A stretch of DNA of 64,000 nucleotides from Paenibacillus paridis (GTDB taxonomy: Bacteria > Bacillota > Bacilli > Paenibacillales > Paenibacillaceae): positions 45,980 to 109,979 of the forward strand of contig NZ_VCIX01000076.1 in the NCBI RefSeq assembly GCF_006345825.1, written 5' to 3'. The position numbers were made by a program, and so were the translations under genes. This document shows, piece by piece, positions 45,053-55,572 of this stretch. Below the pieces are notes generated by a model. It was not told where the DNA came from. It saw only the letters and a list, made by a program, of their open reading frames with translations, and ran no database searches. Positions within the stretch are counted from its first letter, which is position 1; each line of letters begins with the position of its first letter.

Positions 45053-47392
45053 ATGCTAGCGAAAATATTAAAAAAAGATTTTAAACGAAATAAGGCGATT
45101 ACGATTATCCTGTTCGTGTTCATTATGCTGTCTGTGTTGCTTGCTTCCAGCGGGACAACGATGATGACGCAGCTATTTCGCTCCATCAACCATTTGTTTG
45201 CCGTGTCCAGCGCGCCGCACTACGTTCAAATGCACGCCGGAACAGTGGACAGAGATGCCATTACTAGTTTTGCGGCAGAGAACTCTCTGGTCAAGAGCGA
45301 ACAAATCTCTGAAATGCTGGTAATTGATAACGCGAATATTTACTTTGGCGACAATCCGGCAGCTGATACAAGCAGCGTTATGGATAACGGCTTTGTCGTG
45401 CAGAACAAGAGCTTCGACTATTTAATTACATTAGATAATAAGCGAATTGAGGTTTTGGACGGGGAGATTGCGGTTCCTATTTATTATAGGCAGCAGCATC
45501 ACTTGAACCTGGGCGATACGATTCGAGTTTCGGCTGGATCATCGGATATGACGTTTACCATTACAGAGTTTGTGCGGGATGTTCAAATGAATCCTTCGAT
45601 TATCAGCTCCAAGCGATTCGTCGTAAGCGCAGCGGATCATGAAGCGTTGAAGAGCATGACCGGAGAAATCGAGTATATGATTGCATTTCAGCTTAAGGAT
45701 CTAAGCAAGCTCAATGAATTCAAGACAGCCTACCAGTCAGCCGAATTACCGGCAAAAGGCCCTGCCATTGACTATTCCTTGTTCCAGATGCTTCATGCAT
45801 TAACGGACGGGGTGGTCGCTGTCATCATCTTCCTGGTTAGCAGCTTATTAGTTCTTATTGCAGTACTGTGTCTGAGATTCACCATACTGACAACGCTGGA
45901 AGAGGATTATAAAGAGATCGGCGTCATGAAAGCCTTCGGCATCCGTCAACAGCATATTCGCAACGTCTATTTCACCAAATATATCGTTCTGGCGGGAGCC
46001 GCTAGTATTTTTGGATATGTGGTATCCTTTTGTATTCGTCCGCTATTCCTATCCAATATGGCGTTATATATCGGGATTGCTCCGCAAAGCATCTTGCAAA
46101 GCTTTATTCCTATTTTGGTAGCTGGACTGGTGTTTGCTTTCGTTCTGCTCTGCTGCAGCATTGTGCTGAGACGATTTCATAAAATTTCAGCCGTTGAAGC
46201 GCTGCGCGCCGGTGCGATGGGCGAGCTAAAGATCAATACGAATCGCATGCCGCTTTATAAGAGCAGGGTTCCTAGTGTTAACGTATTCCTGGCGCTGAAA
46301 GATGTCGTCGGACGGTTTAAAATGTATCTTTTATTATTTTTTATTTTTGTTATTTGCTTCTTCATCATTATTGTTCCGGTCAATTTCCTCCATACGATGC
46401 AGTCGCCGAGCTTCGTTTCGTACATGGGTGTCGGACAAAGCGATATGCGAATGGATTTGCAGCATTCCGATCACATGCAGGAGAGATTCGATGAAGTGCA
46501 GCAGTACCTTGCGCAGGATAGGGACATTTTGAAATTTTCTCCGCTCGTGACGAGTAAATACAGCGTCGTAGGGAGTGAAGGGGCATTAGAGAGCATACAG
46601 GTGGAAACGGGGGATTTCTCGATTTTCCCTTTGCAATACAGCAGCGGCAACGCTCCTATCAACCAAAACGATATGGCTCTCTCCACTCTAAACGCTGACG
46701 CTTTGGCGAAAAAAGTGGGAGACGCGTTGATCCTAGTCATTAACGGTAAGCAGCATGAGATGACCGTTAGCGGCATTTATCAGGACGTGACCAATGGCGG
46801 TAAAACAGCCAAAGCGCTGCTTCCCTATCAACCGGAGGATGTACTCTGGTATACCCTCAATGCGGACATTAGACATGGCGGCGATATAGGGGCCAAAATA
46901 ACCGAATATACGGGTCTTTTTCCAGGGGTGAAAGTAACGCATCTCGAAGATTATATGCATCAGACACTCGGCTCGACGATTAAGCAGATCAGGATGGTTA
47001 CTGTTCTTGCCGTTATTATTGCTGTGTTTATCTCCATTCTGATTACTTCGCTTTTCTTAAAGCTGCTGACCGCAAAAGACTATTCCGGCATCGCCATTAT
47101 GAGAAGCCTGGGCATTGCCGTCGCACATATTCGAAAGCAGTATGTGATACGAATACTGGTTGTGCTTGCAGGCGGTATTCTCGTGGGTACGCTTATGGCC
47201 CATACGTTTGGGCAAAGTCTGGTAGGTATGCTGATGTCTTCGATGGGGGCATCCAATATCCAGTTTGTTACTAACCCGTGGGTATCCTATTTCATGTATC
47301 CTTTAGCACTTGGTTTAGTTGTGACCCTTGCAACGCTGGTAGGTACGCTATCGATGAAAAAATACAGCATGACGAGAATGATAACCGAATGA
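45053..47392 (+). CDS. ABC transporter permease, FtsX family
   Basis: 779 residues with an N-terminal helix, a large extracytoplasmic region, and two FtsX-like membrane blocks (about 255-390 and about 645-775). SD AAAGGAGG before ATG 45053; 16-base gap to the MFS gene. Pairs with the ATPase that follows. Such exporters act on peptides, lipids or antibiotics rather than sugars. Confidence 0.92.
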   Translation: MLAKILKKDFKRNKAITIILFVFIMLSVLLASSGTTMMTQLFRSINHLFAVSSAPHYVQMHAGTVDRDAITSFAAENSLVKSEQISEMLVIDNANIYFGDNPAADTSSVMDNGFVVQNKSFDYLITLDNKRIEVLDGEIAVPIYYRQQHHLNLGDTIRVSAGSSDMTFTITEFVRDVQMNPSIISSKRFVVSAADHEALKSMTGEIEYMIAFQLKDLSKLNEFKTAYQSAELPAKGPAIDYSLFQMLHALTDGVVAVIIFLVSSLLVLIAVLCLRFTILTTLEEDYKEIGVMKAFGIRQQHIRNVYFTKYIVLAGAASIFGYVVSFCIRPLFLSNMALYIGIAPQSILQSFIPILVAGLVFAFVLLCCSIVLRRFHKISAVEALRAGAMGELKINTNRMPLYKSRVPSVNVFLALKDVVGRFKMYLLLFFIFVICFFIIIVPVNFLHTMQSPSFVSYMGVGQSDMRMDLQHSDHMQERFDEVQQYLAQDRDILKFSPLVTSKYSVVGSEGALESIQVETGDFSIFPLQYSSGNAPINQNDMALSTLNADALAKKVGDALILVINGKQHEMTVSGIYQDVTNGGKTAKALLPYQPEDVLWYTLNADIRHGGDIGAKITEYTGLFPGVKVTHLEDYMHQTLGSTIKQIRMVTVLAVIIAVFISILITSLFLKLLTAKDYSGIAIMRSLGIAVAHIRKQYVIRILVVLAGGILVGTLMAHTFGQSLVGMLMSSMGASNIQFVTNPWVSYFMYPLALGLVVTLATLVGTLSMKKYSMTRMITE

Positions 47393-47403
47393 GGGGATAA
47401 AGC

Positions 47404-48171
47404 ATGAACCACATATTGGAGATTACGGACCTGAACAAAACGTATGCAATCAGCAAAGGGCAGGAACAGGCCGTGCTGAAAAATATTAATTTACAGATAC
47501 ACGAGGGTGAGTTCGTTGCGGTCATGGGGGCATCGGGCTCGGGAAAGTCGACCTTGCTCTATACCATCAGCGGCATGGATCGAATGACTTCCGGAGAAGT
47601 CCTGTTCGATGGGCAAAATATTTCCTCCCTTTCAGAGAAGGCATTGGATCAGCTGCGCCAGAACAAAATGGGATTTATTTTTCAGCAGATCCATCTGCTC
47701 AAAAATCTCAGCATGCTCGATAATATCATTCTCTCCGAATATTTTGCCGCCAAAGAGAGCCGTGACTCCATCCGCCTGCGAGCGGAGGAGCTGATGAAGA
47801 AAACGGGAATCGCTGCGCTTGCAGATCGCGATATCACCCAGGCCTCCGGCGGACAGCTCCAACGGGTGAGCATTTGCCGTGCGCTTATGAACCAGCCGAA
47901 GATCATTCTCGGAGACGAGCCGACGGGAGCGCTGAACTCCAAAGCGACGGCTGACATCATGGAGCTGCTAGGCAGCATCAACGAATCCGGAACCACTATA
48001 CTGCTGGTCACCCACGACGTCAAGGTCGCTGCCAAAACCGAGCGCGTCCTGTTGATGGAGGATGGAGAAATCGTAGGTGAGCAGTATTTAGGGAAATATC
48101 ATGTGGATAGCGATGATATTAAAGGGCGGGAGGAAAAGCTTTCTGCTTGGCTGCTGAAGATGGGGATTTGA
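47404..48171 (+). CDS. ABC transporter ATPase (MacB/LolD-like)
   Basis: 255 residues: Walker A GASGSGKST at 42-50, signature ASGGQLQRVS (Ala replaces the first Leu), Walker B IILGDEPTGAL, and a switch His in VTHDVK. The ATG lies eleven bases after the FtsX gene. It energises the permease 45053-47392. Confidence 0.94.
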   Translation: MNHILEITDLNKTYAISKGQEQAVLKNINLQIHEGEFVAVMGASGSGKSTLLYTISGMDRMTSGEVLFDGQNISSLSEKALDQLRQNKMGFIFQQIHLLKNLSMLDNIILSEYFAAKESRDSIRLRAEELMKKTGIAALADRDITQASGGQLQRVSICRALMNQPKIILGDEPTGALNSKATADIMELLGSINESGTTILLVTHDVKVAAKTERVLLMEDGEIVGEQYLGKYHVDSDDIKGREEKLSAWLLKMGI

Positions 48172-48631
48172 TAGGTGGGAGAGGGGAAGAAAATTTTCCT
48201 GCTTCCCTTTTTCTTATTATTTTAAAATCCAACGAACGCAGCAGTACTTTGATATGCAAAGTGGAACGGCTGGAAGGCTATAAGTATGGAGAATTAGGCG
48301 TTCATCACCAGAGGGAATGGGTTGTACTGCATAAAGCCAGCTAAGTAACTTTGAAGTATTGGTCAATTTTGTTTAGAGGAATAAAGCTCTACAAGAATCC
48401 TAACGGTGAACTTTCGCTCAATAAGGACATAACGGCAGCTCATCAATCGATGAGCTGCCGTTTGTTATACCGAAATGATTCGAATATCGACTTCATAAAA
48501 AATTCAAAACCTCGCAAAGCTTGATACTACGCGGACTCGGCTGAATCTTTCATTATTTATTTATTGGCCGTCTCTATAATGAAATGTGGTACCCGTTTAT
48601 TCGACAAGCTCATTCGTAAAGGAGAAATAAC
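48172..48631 (+). other. Intergenic region with possible coding remnant
   Basis: The frame ending at 48344 reads like the C-terminus of a real protein (VERLEGYKYGELGVHHQREW) but has no start or upstream domain. It may be the tail of a lost gene. A strong terminator lies at 48431-48464. A TATAAT at 48575-48580 could be the -10 box of the giant SLH gene. Confidence 0.4.
48431..48464 (+). terminator. Rho-independent terminator
   Basis: AACGGCAGCTCATC pairs perfectly with GATGAGCTGCCGTT around a four-base loop, followed by TGTTAT. Confidence 0.88.
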
Positions 48632-51600
48632 ATGAGAAAATTACTAATATCCCTATTGATTGCATTAACAGCGTTCGGGACTTCATTATCGCAAATTCAA
48701 ATCGCGCACGCGGCCGAAGAAGAATTTGTTTTCACGACGAGCAGCAATGGCGCCACCGTTACAGGTTACTCGGGTACGGATTTGAATGTGGTCATTCCCG
48801 CCACGTTATCGGGGGTGGCGGTAACTTCGATCGGGAGATCGGCGTTCGATACCAATGGGACGGTCAAACCTAAAATCACAGGCGTCGTTATTCCGAATAG
48901 CGTGAAGGAGATTCAAACGTATGCCTTTCGTTATAATAGCCTCACTTCCATAGACCTTCCGGACAACTTGTTGACGATCGGCTCCAGCGCCTTCGAGAAC
49001 AATCCACTTACGAACGTCGTATTCCCGGATAGCGTGACGATGATCGGAAACTATGCTTTTTACATGAATGGTTTAACATCGATTACTTTATCGGAAAATT
49101 TGAAGACCATTGCAGGAGGGGCTTTCGACACGAATAACCTCACCAGACTGGTCATCCCGGCGGGCGTGACGAATGTTCAGAGTTCTGCATTCTATGCTAA
49201 TAAGTTGACCAGCGTAACGGTGTTAGGCGCTGGGACATCTTTTGGGACAGGTGTCTTTACGAGCAATCCGGGGAATCTCAAACTTTTTGGAGTCGCGAAT
49301 TCTCCTGCAGCCGCTTATGCAGCGAATAACGGTCACACGTTTGTTGACGGAACGGCGTTGTTTCAAGCGGTTGCGACTGCTAAAGCATCGTTGATAAATC
49401 ATCTGCCGGGTACTGGCGTAGGACAAGTGCCGGCCAATACTCATAGCAATTTGACCTCGGCGTATAACGCCGCCACGGCATATATCTACGGAATTGGAAA
49501 CGCGACCGTCGCCTCCGACTTGGTCACTGCCGCAGTCCCATTGACCGCGGCGATCTCGGCATTCGAGGGGCAGATTATCCCGGCGGGCAATCCTGCCGCA
49601 TTGGGGTCGGCACTGACTGAAGCGGGGCAGGCACTCACTGAGCATAAAGCAGGCACGAACGCAGGACAAACATCGGTGGGCGATCGCAGCGCACTACAGA
49701 CCGCGATCGACATGGCGCGGCAAATTTATAATCAGGCCGGCAATTACCGGCAGGATGAATTGGACGTCGCAGCCGCTGAGTTAGATGCAGCGATGGATAC
49801 GTTCAGGGCTGCGATTATACCGGCCGGAGATCCGACGGCGCTCGGCAATACGCTAGCGAATGCGCAGCAGGCGATGACGGATCATCCGCAAGGAACGAAC
49901 GTGGGGCAAACGTCGTCGGGAACGCTCATCGCGTTGCAGACGGCGATTAATATGGCGCAGCAGATTCTCCAGAATGCTAGCCAATACTCGCAAAGTCAAT
50001 TGGATGCTGCTGTCAGCTCGTTAAGTTCAGCGATTCAAGCCTTCGAAGCTGCAATCATCGGACCGGGTAATCCGACGGCGCTTGGTGCAGCAATCACAGT
50101 TGCGGAACAGGCAATGGCGGATCATCCGCAAGGTACGGGAGTAGGGCAGACGTCAACTGGCGATCGCAGCGCTTTACGGGCAGCGATCAACGCTGCGCAG
50201 GTGATCGTCGACGATGCGTTGAACCAAACTCAGGCTCAGTTGGATGCGGCAACAAGCGTATTGAATGCAGCGATCACGGCATTCCAGCAAGCCATCGTGC
50301 CGGTTGGCGATTCATCAATGCTTAATATGCGGTTGACGAACGCTGGGCAGGCATTGACGAACCATCCAGAAGGCACAGACGTGGGACAAGCATCGGCGAG
50401 CGATCGCAGCACATTGCAGGCAGCGATCGACGCCGCGCAGGCGATCGCCGACGATGCGCTGAACCAAACTCAGGGTCAGTTGGATGCTGCCGTCGCTGAT
50501 TTGGAAACGGCAATGGCTACGTTCGAAGCCGTGATTATTCCGGCAGGAGATGCGACGGACCTGGAAGACTTGTTGGTGAATGTAACCCAGACGCTAGCGG
50601 ATCATCCAGAAGGTACAGGCGTGGGACAAGCGACGGCGAGCGATCGCAGCACATTGCAGGCAGCGATCAACGCCGCGCAGGCGATCGTTGACGATGCTCT
50701 AAATCAAACTCAGGATCAGTTGAATAATGCCGTCGCCAATTTGAAAGCGGCAATGGCTATGTTCGAAGCTGCAATTATTCCTGCAGGAGATGCGACGAAT
50801 CTGGAAGACTTGTTGGTGAATGCAACCCAGACGCTGGCGAACCATCTAGAAGGCACAGGCGTAGGACAAGCGTCGGCGAATGAGCGTAGCGCTTTGCAGG
50901 CAGCGATCAACGCCGCGCAGGCGATCGCCGACGATGCGCTGAACCAAACTCAGGGTCAGTTGGATGCTGCCGTCAGCTCGTTAAGTTTAGCGATTCAAGC
51001 CTTTAATGTCGCGATCATCGGGCCCGGCAATCCGACGGCGCTTGGTGCAGCGATCATCGTTGCGGAACAGGCGATGGCAGATCATCCACAAGGCACGGGA
51101 GTAGGGCAGACGTCAACTGGCGATCGCGACGCGCTGGGAACAGCCCTCGATACGGCACGGCAAATTAGAGATAACGCGGGTAATTACACGGAAAGTCAGT
51201 TGGATGCTGCCGTTGCCGATTTGGAAAGGGCAATGGCTACGTTCGAAGCCGCGATTATTCCGGCAGGAGATGCCACGGATCTGGAAGGCTTGTTGGTGAA
51301 TGTAACCCAGACGCTAGCGGACCATTCAGAAGGCACCGGCGTGGGACAAGCGACGGCGAGCGATCGCAGCGCTTTGCAGGCAGCGATCAACGCCGCGCAG
51401 GCGATCGCCGACGATGCGCTGAACCAAACTCAGGGTCAGTTGGATGCTGCCGTCGCTGATTTGGCAACGGCAATGGGTACGTTCGAGGCCGTGATTATTC
51501 CGGCAGGAGATGCGACGGAGCTGGAAGACTTGTTGGTGGATGCTGCCCGGACGCTGGCGAACCATCCAGAAGGCACCGGCGTAGGACAAGCATCGGCTAG

Positions 51601-54600
51601 CGATCGCAGCGCTTTGCAGGCAGCGATCAACGCCGCGCAGGCGATCGCCGACGATGCGCTGAACCAAACTCAGGGTCAGTTGGATGCTGCCGTCACTGAT
51701 TTGGCAACGGCAATGGGTACGTTCGAGGCCGTGATTATTCCGGCAGGAGATGCGACGGAGCTGGAAGACTTGTTGGTGGATGCTGCCCGGACGCTGGCGA
51801 ACCATCCAGAAGGCACCGGCGTAGGACAAGCATCGGCTAGCGATCGCAGCGCTTTGCAGGCAGCGATCAACGCCGCGCAGGCGATCGCCGACGATGCGCT
51901 GAACCAAACTCAGGGTCAGTTGGATGCTGCCGTCACTGATTTGGAAACGGCAATGGATACGTTCGAGGCCGTGATTATTCCGGCAGGAGATGCGACGGAG
52001 CTGGGAGATTGGTTGGTGGATTCTGCCCAGACGTTGGCGAACCATCTAGAAGGCACAGGCGTAGGACAAGCGTCGGCGAATGAGCGTAGCGCTTTGCAGG
52101 CAGCGATCAACGCCGCGCAGGCGATCGCTGACGATGCGCTGAACCAAACTCAGGGTCAGTTGGATGCTGCCGTCAGCTCGTTAAGTTTAGCGATTCAAGC
52201 CTTTAATGTCGCGATCATCGGGCCCGGCAATCCGACGGCGCTTGGTGCAGCGATCATCGTTGCGGAACAGGTGATGGCGGATCATCCGCAAGGCACGGGA
52301 GTAGGGGAGACGTCAACTGGCGATCGCGGTGCGCTGGGAACAGCCCTCGATAAGGCGCGGCAAATTAGGGATAACGCGAGCGATTACACGCAAAATCAGT
52401 TGGATGCTGCCGTCGCTGATTTGGAAACGGCAATGGCTACGTTCGAAGCCGCGATTATTCCGGCAGGAGATGCGACGGATCTGAAAGACTTGTTGGTGAA
52501 TGTAACCCAGACGCTGGCGAACCATCCAGAAGGCACTGGCGTAGGACAAGCATCGGCGAGCGATCGCAGCGCTTTGCAGGCAGCGATCAACGCCGCGCAG
52601 GCGATCGCCGACGATGCGCTGAAGCAAACTCAGGATCAGTTGGATGCTGTCGTCAGCTCGTTAAGTTTAGCGATTCAAGCCTTTAATGTCGCGATCATCG
52701 GGCCCGGCAATCCGAAGGCGCTTGGTGCAGCGATCATCGTTGCGGAACAGGTGATGGCGGAGCATCCGCAAGGCACGGGAGTAGGGCAGACGTCAACTGG
52801 CGATCGCGGTGCGCTGGGAACAGCCCTCGATAAGGCGTGGAAAATTAGGGATAACGCGAGCGATTACACGCAAAATCAGTTGGATGCTGCCGTCGCTGAT
52901 TTGGCAACGGCAATGGCTACGTTCGAAGCTGCGATTATTCCGGCAGGAAATGCGACGGATCTGGAAGATTGGTTGGTGGATGCTGCCCAGACGTTGGCGG
53001 ATCATCCAGAAGGCGCAGGCGTAGGACAAGCGTCGGCGAATGATCGCAGCGTTTTGCAGGCAGCGATCAACGCCGCGGAGGCGATCGCCGACGATGCGCC
53101 TAACCAAACTCAAGATCAGTTGGATGCTGCCGTTGCTGATTTGGAAACGGCAATGGCTACGTTCGAAGCCGGGATTATTCCGGCAGGAAATGCGACGGAT
53201 CTGGAAGATTGGTTGGTGGATGCTGCCCAGACGTTGGCGAACCATCCAGAAGGCTCCGGCGTAGGGCAAGCGTCGGCGATCGATCGCAGCGCTTTGCAGG
53301 CAGCGATCAACGCCGCGCAGGCAATCGCCAACGATGCTCTGAACCAAACGCAGGATCAGTTGGATGCTGCCATCGCCAATCTAGAAACGGCGAAGGCAAC
53401 GTTCGAAGCCGCTTGGGTGGGGTTAGTGCTGACGGCACCGGCCAATAAGTTGTACGGTCCGAACAATATCCTTCACTTTACGGTACGCTATGGATACGAA
53501 GTAATTGTTGCGGGGATGCCGGTTATTCCGCTTAAAATTGGAGCCAGCTCCGATACTCGTACGGTGTACGCGGCATATACGGGAGCACGTAACGAGTCAT
53601 TGACGGTGCTGACCTTCGAATACAAAGTTCCATCCGGAATTACGGATGCGGATGGCATCGAAGTTGCCGCTGCACTGGAGCTTCCGGACGGCGCCAGCAT
53701 CGTACGCGCCTCCGGCGGAGCGGCTTCGCTGGCGTACGGGACGCCGGATACGAGTGGAATCTACATTGTGGCGATGCCGCCCGTAGTGACGCTGACGGCT
53801 GAGCCTGACGGATCGACGCGGCAAGTGATCAGAGCGGCGGCACGCGTATACGGTGAATCGGCGGGCAATACACTGACGGTGCTCCGATGGCTGAAGGGCA
53901 ATCTCAACGCGGCTGATTTCACCGACGGAACAGGCGGAACCGATATTTTGTCTGAGCCTCGATTCACTGTCTCAGAGAACGGCGATTATACCGTATTTGC
54001 CCGAGACGAGGCAGGCAATGATGCAGTGAAGGTATTTACCGTTTCCGGTATCTCAACACCGTCTCCTTCGGTTGGCGGTGATCGACCGGCATCGAATTCC
54101 AACTTGACAATTAATCCGGATGGCGGGATTACCGCACTTGTTAGTTCATCCGACATCGAACAAGTCACACGTCCTGACGGCACGGTGATCGAACAGGTCA
54201 TCCTCTCCGAACGGATGCGGGAACGAGTGCTGGAGCTTTTGAGAGAGGCGAAGGAACCAATTATCACGATTGAGATAAACGATCGAGAGCATGCCGTGCA
54301 GACACGCCTTCCGGCTGCTTGGATCACGGAGATGGCCAAAGGTTATCCGAATGCGATTATTGAGGTGAAGCTGAATGGATCCAGCTACCAATTGCGAATA
54401 AGTGCGATCGACCTGCCCGGTTTGGCGGAACGTCTCGATGCGGAAGCATCGGATTTGACCGTGAGCATCATTCAGGAGCAGGCTGGAGAGGATATTCGAC
54501 ATGAAATCGAACGGATCGGCGTCTCTCAAGGATTTACCGTATTCGGTGGCGTCATCGATTATAAGGTGACGGTGGAATCGAACGGGCAAACGATGGAAGT

Positions 54601-55381
54601 GCAAGATTTCGGGGGAACCTATATGGTTCGGACGATCAAACTGGACGGGGAGGTGGCAAGCCGCAATCTGGTTGCTGTTCAGTATGATCCGGCGACCAGA
54701 AAAGTCGTTTTTGTTCCTGCGCGGCTGGGCACCAGACCCGACGGCTCAACGGAAGCGATTCTGAATGTGCCGCATAACAGCCTCTACACGGTCGTAGACG
54801 TGAAGGCCCGAACTTTCGCCGACTTAACCGGGCACTGGGCGAAGGCGGATGTGGATTATTTAGCGTCCAAGCTGTTGGTGAACGGCGCGACGGCCGACCT
54901 TTTCGTGCCCGATGGTACCATTACTCGGGCGGAATTCTTGGCCTTGCTCGTTCGAGGGCTGGGGCTGTCGGTGAAGGAGGGTGAGGACAGTTCCCATTAC
55001 GCAGATGTCCTTGCATCCGCATGGTATTCACCAGCGGTCAATGCGGCGGTGGCGAACAGACTGGCGACCGGCATCAGTGCGGACCGTTTCGCGCCAAACG
55101 ACCCGATTACCCGAGAGCAAATGGCCGTGATTATCGGCAGAGCCTTAACCTTCACCGGCCATGTAACCGGTGATGATGGGCGAGCGGACAGTCCGCTTAC
55201 TGCGTTCACAGATCGCGACTCCATCTCTTCCTGGGCGCAATCGGCGGTAGCCCTTGTATCGGAAGCCGGCATCATAAAGGGGATGGAAGACGGACGCTTC
55301 GGGCCGACGGAATATGCAACGCGGGCGCAGGCGGCCGTTATGCTGAAGAGGCTCCTGCAATACCTGCAAAATATCGATTAA
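48632..55381 (+). CDS. Giant SLH surface protein with BspA-like LRRs and 17 helical repeats
   Basis: 2249 residues. Signal peptide 1-27/28 (cleavage near AHA|AEE). About 45-235: BspA-type leucine-rich repeats (IPNSVKEIQTYAF, LTSIDLPDNLLTIGSSAF). About 236-1595: some 17 helical units of 80 residues with the core GTGVGQAS-x-DRSALQAAI and QLDAAVADL, similar to FIVAR-type repeats of surface proteins and polysaccharide-degrading enzymes. About 1596-1810: Ig-like domains. About 1811-2060: a domain like the one before the SLH motifs of the first gene. About 2060-2249: three SLH motifs. No catalytic domain is evident, so it is probably a long cell-wall stalk or adhesin. ATG 48632 follows SD GGAG. Confidence 0.93.
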   Translation: MRKLLISLLIALTAFGTSLSQIQIAHAAEEEFVFTTSSNGATVTGYSGTDLNVVIPATLSGVAVTSIGRSAFDTNGTVKPKITGVVIPNSVKEIQTYAFRYNSLTSIDLPDNLLTIGSSAFENNPLTNVVFPDSVTMIGNYAFYMNGLTSITLSENLKTIAGGAFDTNNLTRLVIPAGVTNVQSSAFYANKLTSVTVLGAGTSFGTGVFTSNPGNLKLFGVANSPAAAYAANNGHTFVDGTALFQAVATAKASLINHLPGTGVGQVPANTHSNLTSAYNAATAYIYGIGNATVASDLVTAAVPLTAAISAFEGQIIPAGNPAALGSALTEAGQALTEHKAGTNAGQTSVGDRSALQTAIDMARQIYNQAGNYRQDELDVAAAELDAAMDTFRAAIIPAGDPTALGNTLANAQQAMTDHPQGTNVGQTSSGTLIALQTAINMAQQILQNASQYSQSQLDAAVSSLSSAIQAFEAAIIGPGNPTALGAAITVAEQAMADHPQGTGVGQTSTGDRSALRAAINAAQVIVDDALNQTQAQLDAATSVLNAAITAFQQAIVPVGDSSMLNMRLTNAGQALTNHPEGTDVGQASASDRSTLQAAIDAAQAIADDALNQTQGQLDAAVADLETAMATFEAVIIPAGDATDLEDLLVNVTQTLADHPEGTGVGQATASDRSTLQAAINAAQAIVDDALNQTQDQLNNAVANLKAAMAMFEAAIIPAGDATNLEDLLVNATQTLANHLEGTGVGQASANERSALQAAINAAQAIADDALNQTQGQLDAAVSSLSLAIQAFNVAIIGPGNPTALGAAIIVAEQAMADHPQGTGVGQTSTGDRDALGTALDTARQIRDNAGNYTESQLDAAVADLERAMATFEAAIIPAGDATDLEGLLVNVTQTLADHSEGTGVGQATASDRSALQAAINAAQAIADDALNQTQGQLDAAVADLATAMGTFEAVIIPAGDATELEDLLVDAARTLANHPEGTGVGQASASDRSALQAAINAAQAIADDALNQTQGQLDAAVTDLATAMGTFEAVIIPAGDATELEDLLVDAARTLANHPEGTGVGQASASDRSALQAAINAAQAIADDALNQTQGQLDAAVTDLETAMDTFEAVIIPAGDATELGDWLVDSAQTLANHLEGTGVGQASANERSALQAAINAAQAIADDALNQTQGQLDAAVSSLSLAIQAFNVAIIGPGNPTALGAAIIVAEQVMADHPQGTGVGETSTGDRGALGTALDKARQIRDNASDYTQNQLDAAVADLETAMATFEAAIIPAGDATDLKDLLVNVTQTLANHPEGTGVGQASASDRSALQAAINAAQAIADDALKQTQDQLDAVVSSLSLAIQAFNVAIIGPGNPKALGAAIIVAEQVMAEHPQGTGVGQTSTGDRGALGTALDKAWKIRDNASDYTQNQLDAAVADLATAMATFEAAIIPAGNATDLEDWLVDAAQTLADHPEGAGVGQASANDRSVLQAAINAAEAIADDAPNQTQDQLDAAVADLETAMATFEAGIIPAGNATDLEDWLVDAAQTLANHPEGSGVGQASAIDRSALQAAINAAQAIANDALNQTQDQLDAAIANLETAKATFEAAWVGLVLTAPANKLYGPNNILHFTVRYGYEVIVAGMPVIPLKIGASSDTRTVYAAYTGARNESLTVLTFEYKVPSGITDADGIEVAAALELPDGASIVRASGGAASLAYGTPDTSGIYIVAMPPVVTLTAEPDGSTRQVIRAAARVYGESAGNTLTVLRWLKGNLNAADFTDGTGGTDILSEPRFTVSENGDYTVFARDEAGNDAVKVFTVSGISTPSPSVGGDRPASNSNLTINPDGGITALVSSSDIEQVTRPDGTVIEQVILSERMRERVLELLREAKEPIITIEINDREHAVQTRLPAAWITEMAKGYPNAIIEVKLNGSSYQLRISAIDLPGLAERLDAEASDLTVSIIQEQAGEDIRHEIERIGVSQGFTVFGGVIDYKVTVESNGQTMEVQDFGGTYMVRTIKLDGEVASRNLVAVQYDPATRKVVFVPARLGTRPDGSTEAILNVPHNSLYTVVDVKARTFADLTGHWAKADVDYLASKLLVNGATADLFVPDGTITRAEFLALLVRGLGLSVKEGEDSSHYADVLASAWYSPAVNAAVANRLATGISADRFAPNDPITREQMAVIIGRALTFTGHVTGDDGRADSPLTAFTDRDSISSWAQSAVALVSEAGIIKGMEDGRFGPTEYATRAQAAVMLKRLLQYLQNID
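49340..53415 (+). repeat. 240-bp in-frame tandem repeat array, about 17 units
   Basis: The period is exactly 240 bp over most of the array. Units 51421-51660 and 51661-51900 differ at one base only (G at 51455, A at 51695). Two unit types exist: one starting IIPAGDAT and one starting IIGPGNP; the pair of types recurs as a 480-bp module near 50880-51300, 52080-52500 and 52560-52980. Confidence 0.95.
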
Positions 55382-55422
55382 ACTCTGTTGCACGTTCACT
55401 AACGGGAAGCTTTAGTTCAATG

Positions 55423-55465
55423 AACAATGGGAGTAGTTTGCCATAGGCAGACTACTCCCATTGTT
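55423..55465 (+). terminator. Rho-independent terminator after the giant SLH gene
   Basis: AACAATGGGAGTAGT pairs with ACTACTCCCATTGTT, with an inner TGCC/GGCA extension, followed by ATT. Confidence 0.88.
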
Positions 55466-55572
55466 ATTAAGCGATGTGACAGGCTACATGCAAAACGAAA
55501 CAATATTATGCATTCAGTTGTCTATAATGGTATTAACCCATTATAACGGCAACTAACTTCCTCTAATTATTG

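Noticed and set aside
51326..52045. Long open frame on the minus strand (239 codons), with several similar frames around it
   Set aside because: It mirrors the 240-bp repeats of the plus-strand gene, recurs in each unit, and has no SD; it is a by-product of codon composition.
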